Shown: in pieces, positions 1 to 5,381 of the stretch
Layout: the number at the start of each line of letters is the position of its first letter
How positions within the stretch are numbered: the first letter of the stretch is position 1
Assembly (NCBI GenBank): GCA_019418195.1
Contig: DYCJ01000053.1
Location: 6,760 to 12,772, forward strand
Source: Clostridiales bacterium
GTDB taxonomy: Bacteria > Bacillota > Clostridia > Lachnospirales > Lachnospiraceae
DNA length: 6,013 nucleotides
Direction: 5' to 3'
Made by a program: the position numbers and the translations under genes
Notes under the pieces: model-generated
The model's database searches: none
Told to the model about the DNA's origin: nothing
Seen by the model: the letters and a program-made list of their open reading frames with translations, nothing else

Positions 1-596
1 TCCTGCCCGAACTGGTAGGGGGCCCGGAGGTCCTGGATGAAGCGCTCAGGATCGCACCAGATCTGAACGCACGTCTTGGCGTAGCAAGACTTCAGCAGAT
101 TTACCGGCTGTTAAAGCTCTACGGAACGGAAGACCATATCACTTTTGATCTGAGTATGAGCGGAAGCTATGGATACTATACCGGTATTATCTTCCGTGCC
201 TATACATACGGCACAGGCGACGCTGTCGTAAGAGGCGGCCGATATGACCATCTGCTTGCCAAATTCGGAAAAGATACGCCGTCCATCGGTTTTGCCATTA
301 TCCTGGATGAACTGATGAATGCACTGAACCGTCAGAAAATCTCTGTGGATACCGTCCATCAGAACCTGATCGTATATACGGAGGAGACAGAGAAACGCGC
401 CATCGCACTTGCCTGCAGCTTCCGGGAAAAAGGACGGAATATCGAGCTGATCAAACGGGAGACAGAGGAAGAAAGAGACATTTTTGAAGCGTATGCACGC
501 CGGACTGGTGCATCAGCTCTCCTGTATCTCAGGGATGACGAGAAGATTGAGATGGTCAATCTTAAGACAGGTGAAGAAAAGATCGCGGATATTTAG
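1..596 (+). CDS. hisZ: ATP phosphoribosyltransferase regulatory subunit HisZ, 5' partial
   Basis: This is the C-terminal 197 residues of HisZ, a catalytically inactive paralogue of histidyl-tRNA synthetase that binds short-form HisG and is needed for its activity and histidine feedback. The gene runs in from outside the window; the first complete codon is at base 3. Visible landmarks are the class II core segment with GYYTGIIF (partial residues 57-64), GGRYDHLL (78-85) and GFAIILDEL (96-104). Aligned with HisRS, the catalytic Arg of the VRGLDYY motif is Gly here, and the motif-3 Arg of GFAxGxER is Glu. Loss of both argues for HisZ over HisS. Residues from about 119 to the end look like a reduced anticodon-binding-type alpha/beta domain. 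The next gene, 25 bases downstream, is hisG, which fits the paired role. The N-terminal half and promoter cannot be seen. Confidence 0.93.
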   Translation, partial: LPELVGGPEVLDEALRIAPDLNARLGVARLQQIYRLLKLYGTEDHITFDLSMSGSYGYYTGIIFRAYTYGTGDAVVRGGRYDHLLAKFGKDTPSIGFAIILDELMNALNRQKISVDTVHQNLIVYTEETEKRAIALACSFREKGRNIELIKRETEEERDIFEAYARRTGASALLYLRDDEKIEMVNLKTGEEKIADI

Positions 597-621
597 AAGC
601 GGGATTAAAGGAGCATGACTT

Positions 622-1269
622 ATGAGATATTTGACATTTGCCCTGACAAAAGGGCGCCTGGCAAGCAAGACGCTGGAGATGCTGGAGAAACTCGGCATCA
701 CCTGTGATGAGATGAAGGACAAAGAGTCCAGAAAACTGATTTTTACAAATGAAGAATTGAAACTGAAATTCTTCCTTGCGAAAGGCCCTGATGTTCCAAC
801 TTATGTAGAATACGGAGCCGCCGACATCGGTGTAGTCGGAAAAGACACCATCGTAGAAGAGGGAAGGAAAGTCCATGAAGTGCTCGATCTCGGATTCGGG
901 AAATGCCGGATGTGTGTCTGTGGATACGAGAACGCGGCGGAGCTTTTACAGCATCATGAACTGATCCGTGTCGCCACGAAATATCCCAAAATCGCCAAAG
1001 ACTATTTTTATAATAAAAAACATCAGACCGTAGAGATCATCAAGATGAACGGGTCCATTGAGCTGGCGCCGATCGTCGGTCTCTCCGAGGTGATCGTGGA
1101 TATCGTGGAAACCGGATCTACATTGAAGGAAAACGGACTTGTCGTACTTGAGGAAGTATGCCCGCTGTCTGCCCGTATGATCGTCAATCCGGTCAGCATG
1201 CGGATGGAAAATGACAGGATCAAGAAACTGATCACAGATTTAAGAGCACTGCTCAGAGAAGATGTTTAA
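622..1269 (+). CDS. hisG: ATP phosphoribosyltransferase catalytic subunit, short form
   Basis: HisG condenses ATP with PRPP to phosphoribosyl-ATP, the first committed step of histidine synthesis, in the cytoplasm. At 215 residues it is the short form (HisG_S), which lacks the C-terminal histidine-binding domain and depends on HisZ, encoded just upstream. Family motifs are the N-terminal TFALTKGRL stretch (residues 5-13), YGAADIGVVGKD (64-75), and the PRPP-binding motif around DIVETGSTL (160-168). The end, with helix-forming residues to LLREDV, fits a complete short-form protein. The ATG at 622 has AAGGAG at 608-613 with an 8-base spacer. The gene sits between hisZ (25-base gap) and hisD (17-base gap) and is surely co-transcribed. 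Nothing looks truncated or degenerate. Confidence 0.97.
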   Translation: MRYLTFALTKGRLASKTLEMLEKLGITCDEMKDKESRKLIFTNEELKLKFFLAKGPDVPTYVEYGAADIGVVGKDTIVEEGRKVHEVLDLGFGKCRMCVCGYENAAELLQHHELIRVATKYPKIAKDYFYNKKHQTVEIIKMNGSIELAPIVGLSEVIVDIVETGSTLKENGLVVLEEVCPLSARMIVNPVSMRMENDRIKKLITDLRALLREDV

Positions 1270-1286
1270 GATACAGGAGGGAAATT

Positions 1287-2585
1287 ATGCGAATCGAAAA
1301 ACTGGATCAAAATACAAAGAAGAACCTGCTGGAAACACTTCTGAAGCGCAGTCCCAACAGTTATGGGAAATATGAGGACAGCGTCCGCGAGATCCTCAAT
1401 ACGGTAAAAGAAAAGAGAGATCAGGCTCTCTTTGAATATACTGAGAAATTCGATGGTGCAAAGATCAATGCAGGAAATATTCTTGTGACGGAAGCAGAGA
1501 TCAAAGAAGCCTATGACAGTGTCGATCCGGAACTGGTCGGGATCATACGGAAAGCGCTCAAAAATATCGAGTCCTACCATGCAAAACAGATGCAGTACAG
1601 CTGGTTTGACAGTAAACCGGACGGGACGATCCTGGGACAGAAGGTGACGGCACTGGCAAGAGTCGGTGTCTATGTGCCCGGGGGAAAAGCAGCTTATCCT
1701 TCTTCCGTACTTATGAATATCATGCCGGCCAAAGTCGCAGGGGTGGAAGAAATCATCATGGTAACCCCGCCGGGAAAAGACGGAAAAGTGACTCCTACAA
1801 CGCTTGTCGCTGCAAACGAGGCAGGAGCTGACCGCATTTACAAGGCAGGCGGCGCACAGGCGATCGCTGCACTTGCCTACGGTACAGAAAGCATTCCGAA
1901 AGTAGACAAGATCGTAGGCCCTGGAAATATCTATGTAGCCCTTGCTAAGAAGGCAGTATATGGTCATGTGAGCATCGACTCCATCGCCGGCCCCAGTGAG
2001 ATCCTCGTACTTGCAGACGAGACGGCCAATCCCAGATATGTTGCAGCTGACCTGCTCTCACAGGCTGAGCATGATGAACTTGCAAGCGCGATCCTTGTGA
2101 CAACGAGCGAGAAACTGGCACACGAGGTGTCTGACTGGACAGAACGCTTTATCCGTGAGCTCTCACGAGGCGAGATCATCCAGAAGTCACTGGATAACTA
2201 CGGACATATCCTTATTGCAGATACTCTTGATGACGCCATTGACGCTGCAAACGAGATTGCATCGGAGCATATGGAGATCGTAACGGCTGATCCATTTGAA
2301 GTGATGACAAAAATCCGCAATGCAGGAGCCATCTTTATCGGAGAATACTCCAGTGAACCGCTGGGAGACTATTTTGCCGGACCGAACCACGTACTGCCGA
2401 CAAACGGGACTGCCAAATTCTTCTCCCCCCTTTCCGTGGATGACTTTATCAAAAAATCCAGTATCATCTCATATTCGAGAGACGCACTGGAGAAGATCCA
2501 CACAGACATCGAGAAATTTGCCGAGGCAGAACACCTGACCGCCCATGCTAATTCCATCAAGGTGCGATTTGACGGAAAAGAATAA
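1287..2585 (+). CDS. hisD: histidinol dehydrogenase
   Basis: HisD is a zinc-dependent NAD+ enzyme that oxidises L-histidinol through histidinal to L-histidine, the last two steps of the pathway. The 432-residue length is normal for the family. Expected motifs appear in order: RVGVYVPGGKAAYPSS (125-140), GPGNIYVALAKK (211-222), DSIAGPSEILVLAD (231-244), LSQAEHD (257-263), SEHMEIV (326-332), GDYFAGPNHVLPT (360-372) and AEHLTAHANS (414-423). By alignment with the E. coli enzyme the zinc ligands are Gln259, His262, Asp361 and His420, and the catalytic pair is Glu327-His328; all are present. The start at 1287 has a perfect AGGAGG at 1275-1280 with a 6-base spacer. It lies 17 bases after hisG and 11 bases before hisB. 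It should be fully functional. Confidence 0.98.
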   Translation: MRIEKLDQNTKKNLLETLLKRSPNSYGKYEDSVREILNTVKEKRDQALFEYTEKFDGAKINAGNILVTEAEIKEAYDSVDPELVGIIRKALKNIESYHAKQMQYSWFDSKPDGTILGQKVTALARVGVYVPGGKAAYPSSVLMNIMPAKVAGVEEIIMVTPPGKDGKVTPTTLVAANEAGADRIYKAGGAQAIAALAYGTESIPKVDKIVGPGNIYVALAKKAVYGHVSIDSIAGPSEILVLADETANPRYVAADLLSQAEHDELASAILVTTSEKLAHEVSDWTERFIRELSRGEIIQKSLDNYGHILIADTLDDAIDAANEIASEHMEIVTADPFEVMTKIRNAGAIFIGEYSSEPLGDYFAGPNHVLPTNGTAKFFSPLSVDDFIKKSSIISYSRDALEKIHTDIEKFAEAEHLTAHANSIKVRFDGKE

Positions 2586-2596
2586 AGGAGGCTGCC

Positions 2597-3187
2597 ATGA
2601 AAAAAAGGATCGGAACATGTACAAGGAAAACGAAAGAGACAGATATCGCCCTGACCATCAATCTGGACGGACAGGGAATCAATCAGATCGATACCGGAAT
2701 CCCGTTCTTCGATCATATGCTGGACGGATTTGCCCGCCATGGTCTGTTTGACCTGAACGTGAAAGTAACGGGAGATCTGGAAGTAGACAGCCATCACACG
2801 ATCGAGGATACGGGTATCGTATTAGGACAGGCAATAGCAAAAGCTCTCGGAGATAAAGCCGGGATCAAGAGATACGGTTATTTTATCCTTCCTATGGATG
2901 AAGTGCTTGCGCTCTCGGCTGTGGATCTGTCGGGACGCCCGTATCTGAAGTATGACGCTGAATTTACTGTGCCGGCACTTGGCACTCTTGACACAGAAAT
3001 GGTCCGGGAATTTTTCTACGCTGTCTCCTACAGCGCCGCCATGAACCTTCATCTGAAGATCATGGAACCGGGCAATAACCATCACATGGCGGAAGCTCTG
3101 TTCAAGGCCTTCGGAAAAGCTCTCGATATGGCTGTTTCCGAAGAGCCGCGGATCAAAGAAGTCTGGTCTACCAAGGGCTCTCTTTAA
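2597..3187 (+). CDS. hisB: imidazoleglycerol-phosphate dehydratase (monofunctional HisB)
   Basis: This manganese enzyme dehydrates imidazoleglycerol phosphate to imidazoleacetol phosphate. At 196 residues it is the stand-alone dehydratase, without the N-terminal histidinol-phosphatase domain of the E. coli HisB fusion, so a separate phosphatase must be encoded elsewhere. The metal-binding signatures are intact: FFDHML (37-42), DSHHTIED (64-71), DEVLA (101-105) and NHHMAEALFKAFGKAL (151-166). The protein ends STKGSL, typical of the family C-terminus. The ATG at 2597 is preceded by AAAGGAGG at 2584-2591, which overlaps the hisD stop codon and suggests tight translational coupling. The substrate-making enzyme HisHF is not encoded in this window. 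Confidence 0.97.
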   Translation: MKKRIGTCTRKTKETDIALTINLDGQGINQIDTGIPFFDHMLDGFARHGLFDLNVKVTGDLEVDSHHTIEDTGIVLGQAIAKALGDKAGIKRYGYFILPMDEVLALSAVDLSGRPYLKYDAEFTVPALGTLDTEMVREFFYAVSYSAAMNLHLKIMEPGNNHHMAEALFKAFGKALDMAVSEEPRIKEVWSTKGSL

Positions 3188-3242
3188 TCCGATATTAAGC
3201 CGTTTCAATCACTGGTATATATGAATTAACAAGAACTGATAA

Positions 3243-3248
3243 AAGGAG
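3243..3248 (+). promoter_or_regulatory. ribosome binding site that decides the start of the HisF-like-HisIE gene
   Basis: AAGGAG lies 11 bases before ATG 3260 and only 2 bases before an in-frame TTG at 3251. A 2-base spacer is too short for initiation, so ATG 3260 is the likely start even though 11 bases is rather long. The protein then begins MSYKRLTPC, which aligns with the HisF N-terminus (M-x-x-K-R-I) without extra residues. Confidence 0.7.
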
Positions 3249-3259
3249 AATTGATATAC

Positions 3260-4543
3260 ATGAGCTATAAAAGACTGACTCCGTGCATCTTTATCGACGG
3301 CGGGAAGGCAGTACAGTGGTTTGATGACAGGACACTGCTGTCTGACGATGTCGTCTCCCTTGCAAAGCAGTACTGCGACAGAGGGGCAGACGAACTGATC
3401 GTCTTCGATCTGTCCACATCGGATGAAGAGCACGATGAGGCAATTGACCTTATAAAGAAAATAAACCGGGTGATCAGTATTCCTATGATCGCCGGTGGAA
3501 ATATACGGCGCGCCGAGGATGTGAAGAAGATCCTCTACGCAGGGGCGAAACGTGCGATCCTCAATTTTTCCAAACCACTTTCCTTCGATCTGATCGAGGA
3601 AGTCTCAAAACGTTTTGGAAAGGAAAGAATCGCAGTTTCTCTCAATGATTTTGACACACTGTTTAAGCAGCAGCATCTGATAGAAGAGTACAGCACAGAG
3701 ATTGTATTCATGCACCGTCTGGATCTGAACTCTGTGATGAATATTACAAAGCTTCCTTGCGTTGTTCTTACAGATACGATGGAGCAGAGCGAGATCCTGA
3801 GAATCTTAAAATGCGACGGCATCAAAGGTGTATCCGGTCTCTTCATCAGCAGCCTGAACATGGATTTCAACGAATTTAAGGAAATCTGTGCTGATGCAGG
3901 AATTAAGATGACATCGTTCGAGAGTATACTGGACTTCTCGGAGTTCAAACTGAATTCTGACGGACTCATCCCGGTCATTGTACAGGATCATAAGACAAAT
4001 GAGGTCCTTATGATGGCGTATATGAATGAAGAAGCTTTTGATAGTACAGTCAAGACAGGACGTATGACCTATTACAGCCGCAGCAGAAAGTGCCAGTGGG
4101 TAAAAGGCGAGACATCCGGACATTTCCAGTATGTGAAATCACTTGCCATCGACTGCGACAAAGATACACTGCTTGCTAAAGTCGAACAGGTCGGAGCTGC
4201 CTGCCACACCGGAAATCGTTCCTGCTTCTATACGACGATCGTGGGGGCCGATTACGACGCAAAGAACCCGCTTCAGGTATTTGAGTCTGTATACAATACG
4301 ATCGTGGACCGCAGAGAGCATCCAAAAGAAGGATCTTATACAAATTATCTGTTTGAGAAAGGCATTGATAAGATCTTAAAGAAAGTAGGAGAGGAAGCGA
4401 CCGAGATCGTGATCGCTGCCAAAAATCCGAATCCGGAAGAGATCAAATATGAGATTTCCGACTTCCTGTACCACGCCATGGTGCTCATGGTAGAACGGGG
4501 CGTCACATGGGAAGACATCACAAACGAACTGGCAGACCGGTAA
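3260..4543 (+). CDS. hisIE: HisF-like barrel fused to phosphoribosyl-AMP cyclohydrolase / phosphoribosyl-ATP pyrophosphatase (HisIE)
   Basis: This 427-residue three-domain protein carries out steps 2 and 3 of histidine synthesis. HisE hydrolyses phosphoribosyl-ATP to phosphoribosyl-AMP, and HisI opens the purine ring. Residues 1 to about 220 form a HisF-like barrel: KRLTPC (4-9), [11 protein letters not shown] (44-54), IPMIAGGNI (74-82), LNF (101-103). HisF's two catalytic aspartates are Phe11 and Asn129 here, and the second phosphate-binding GG motif is lost, so cyclase activity is unlikely. HisI covers about 233-329, with [15 protein letters not shown] (273-287), DCDKD (298-302) and ACHTGNRSC (314-322). 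Zinc ligands Cys299, Cys315, Cys322 and metal-binding Asp298, Asp300, Asp302 are intact. HisE covers about 338-427, with the MazG-type metal residues EExxE (378-382) and ExxD (398-401). HisIE function is well supported; a role for the barrel is unknown. A TTG at 3251 is the alternative start. Confidence 0.95.
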   Translation: MSYKRLTPCIFIDGGKAVQWFDDRTLLSDDVVSLAKQYCDRGADELIVFDLSTSDEEHDEAIDLIKKINRVISIPMIAGGNIRRAEDVKKILYAGAKRAILNFSKPLSFDLIEEVSKRFGKERIAVSLNDFDTLFKQQHLIEEYSTEIVFMHRLDLNSVMNITKLPCVVLTDTMEQSEILRILKCDGIKGVSGLFISSLNMDFNEFKEICADAGIKMTSFESILDFSEFKLNSDGLIPVIVQDHKTNEVLMMAYMNEEAFDSTVKTGRMTYYSRSRKCQWVKGETSGHFQYVKSLAIDCDKDTLLAKVEQVGAACHTGNRSCFYTTIVGADYDAKNPLQVFESVYNTIVDRREHPKEGSYTNYLFEKGIDKILKKVGEEATEIVIAAKNPNPEEIKYEISDFLYHAMVLMVERGVTWEDITNELADR

Positions 4544-4568
4544 GCTTATACAGTTCTATTAAAAAATA

Positions 4569-4616
4569 CAGGGGCATAAAATATGTTAACCATATTTTAT
4601 GCCCCTGAGGTTTTAT
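4569..4616 (+). terminator. rho-independent terminator after the his operon, possibly bidirectional
   Basis: A perfect 17-bp inverted repeat (4569-4585 with 4591-4607) encloses a 5-base loop, TTAAC. It is followed by AGG and then TTTTATAT on the + strand and preceded by an A-run (4561-4566), which would be a U-run for transcription on the other strand. The position, 25 bases after the hisIE stop, fits the operon end. The + strand U-tract is short, and the GAGG that probably serves the next gene starts at the last stem base. Some readthrough, or a regulatory role for the hairpin, is therefore possible. Confidence 0.8.
4607..4610 (+). promoter_or_regulatory. weak ribosome binding site deciding the start of the small membrane protein
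   Basis: GAGG lies 6 bases before ATG 4617. The in-frame ATG at 4599 is inside the 3' arm of the hairpin and has no Shine-Dalgarno sequence, so 4617 is preferred. The first G is also the closing base of the hairpin stem, so folding could compete with ribosome access. Confidence 0.5.
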
Positions 4617-4937
4617 ATGAATGATTCAGAAATGCGCCGCAGAGAATTGCTGCGACAGACGCGCAGACTATATGATGACAAAAGAGAAATTCCCGCTGTG
4701 CATCCCAGATACGGAAGAATCTATCACAATCTGTATGAAAATAACACAGAAGAGCAGGAACCGTCCGGAGGTACATTTTACATACGTCTGGTGATCGGGA
4801 TCCTCTGCTTTGTATGCTTCGTGTATATGGATCAGAGTAAGGCGGAGATCGCACAGGTAAACAGCACTGCTATTGTCGATCAGATCGAGAAAGAAGTTGA
4901 TACGGACGCGATCGTGGAGGCGTGGAAAGCATTGTAA
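4617..4937 (+). CDS. small single-pass membrane protein, function unknown
   Basis: I do not recognise this 106-residue protein. Residues 1-30 are rich in Arg and Lys (MRRRELLRQTRR near the start). A hydrophobic segment, roughly 54-71 (FYIRLVIGILCFVCFVYM), is flanked by Arg57 and Asp72. A polar tail follows (73-106) with acidic stretches such as EKEVDTDAIVEAW. By the positive-inside rule the N-terminal half should be cytoplasmic and the last 35 residues outside, making a type II-like anchor rather than a cleaved signal peptide. It starts 73 bases after the hisIE stop, immediately after the terminator hairpin, and is followed by another hairpin. I found no convincing promoter of its own. Base composition resembles the his genes, so it is probably a resident gene. 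A link to histidine synthesis is not implied. Confidence 0.7.
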   Translation: MNDSEMRRRELLRQTRRLYDDKREIPAVHPRYGRIYHNLYENNTEEQEPSGGTFYIRLVIGILCFVCFVYMDQSKAEIAQVNSTAIVDQIEKEVDTDAIVEAWKAL

Positions 4938-5021
4938 TTACCTTTATGAAAATTCTTTCTGCTTGATTAAGAAAGTGATAGAAAGCAGCAGAAAAATCCT
5001 GTAAAATAAAAACAGAGCATC

Positions 5022-5054
5022 GGACCGCCGGACTTATGCGAAGCTCGGCGGTCC
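5022..5054 (+). terminator. GC-rich hairpin, probable terminator of the small membrane-protein gene
   Basis: GGACCGCCG (5022-5030) pairs perfectly with CGGCGGTCC (5046-5054). Inside, CTT/AAG (5033-5035 with 5041-5043) can extend the stem around an ATGCG loop. It is preceded by an A-rich stretch and followed by ATTTATATCATT, a broken U-tract. It lies 84 bases after the membrane-protein stop and 69 bases before the next start. The rest of 4938-5123 shows only a weak 8-bp inverted repeat near 4956-4994. Confidence 0.65.
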
Positions 5055-5112
5055 ATTTATATCATTCCTTCTACATATGAACTTTTTGTTGGCGTGGAAG
5101 AAGCCGGATAGA

Positions 5113-5118
5113 AAGGAG
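5113..5118 (+). promoter_or_regulatory. ribosome binding site of the broken AAA-ATPase-like gene
   Basis: AAGGAG with a 5-base spacer before ATG 5124 is a strong Shine-Dalgarno sequence. It indicates that the original gene started here or close by and that the N-terminal fragment could still be translated. Confidence 0.6.
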
Positions 5119-5123
5119 ATACT

Positions 5124-5381
5124 ATGGACATATATAATATGCAGGCACAAGTAGATCAAACTGAATATTGGGATGAAAATATTTTGGATTTTAAAACTAC
5201 TTTTTTTGGTGATGAGGCTTACAGTTGTAGTCTATTAGTAAAGAGAATTATAAACAAATGTCCCTGGCAGAAAATGCAATGGGGCATTTTTACCAGACTG
5301 AGAAGGTTTGGTAAATCATTAAATATGAGTATGCTTCAATCCTTCGCTGCCACAGAATTACTGGATAAATACCAGCAGTAA
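5124..5381 (+). pseudogene. N-terminal fragment of an AAA-ATPase-like / PD-(D/E)XK family protein
   Basis: These 85 codons carry the N-terminal P-loop region of the family with an AAA-ATPase-like domain (PF09820 type) followed by a PD-(D/E)XK nuclease-like domain (PF08011/DUF1703 type). Recognition rests on residues 55-74, IFTRLRRFGKSLNMSMLQSF, which match the family pattern LFTRPRRFGKSLNMSMLQSFF; the usual Pro of RPRRFGKS is Leu59. The preceding YSCSLLVKRIINK (33-45) resembles the family's YVDKSLLIKxIIDK with the VDK degraded. Family identity ends at Phe74 (base 5345). The remaining residues, AATELLDKYQQ, are an out-of-frame reading of the C-terminal coding sequence, so the central ATPase region, including Walker B, is missing. 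Full-length relatives are usually above 500 residues. The function of the intact family is poorly known; this copy is almost certainly dead. Confidence 0.82.

Noticed and set aside
1..596. Histidyl-tRNA synthetase (HisS) as the identity of the first gene.
   Set aside because: Both diagnostic catalytic arginines are missing and hisG follows directly, so HisZ fits better.
1266..1967. A 233-codon open frame on the minus strand opposite hisD.
   Set aside because: It is antisense to strongly conserved hisD sequence, its protein is Cys/His/Phe-rich with no recognisable motif, and it is a by-product of hisD codon use.
3251..3259. TTG start giving a three-residue N-terminal extension of the HisF-like-HisIE protein.
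   Set aside because: It lies only 2 bases after AAGGAG, too close for initiation, while ATG 3260 gives a natural HisF-type N-terminus.
3260..3925. HisA rather than HisF as the origin of the N-terminal barrel.
   Set aside because: The KRxxPC opening and the DELxxxDxxxS segment match HisF, not the HisA opening.
3535..4123. Minus-strand open frames opposite the fusion gene.
   Set aside because: No family resemblance and no convincing ribosome binding site; the opposite strand is clearly coding.
4599..4616. Upstream ATG extending the small membrane protein by six residues.
   Set aside because: It is inside the terminator stem, has no ribosome binding site, and ATG 4617 has GAGG at a usable distance.
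4956..4994. Inverted repeat TTTCTGCT / AGCAGAAA after the membrane-protein gene.
   Set aside because: Only 8 bp with a 23-base loop and competing pairings; weaker than the hairpin at 5022-5054.
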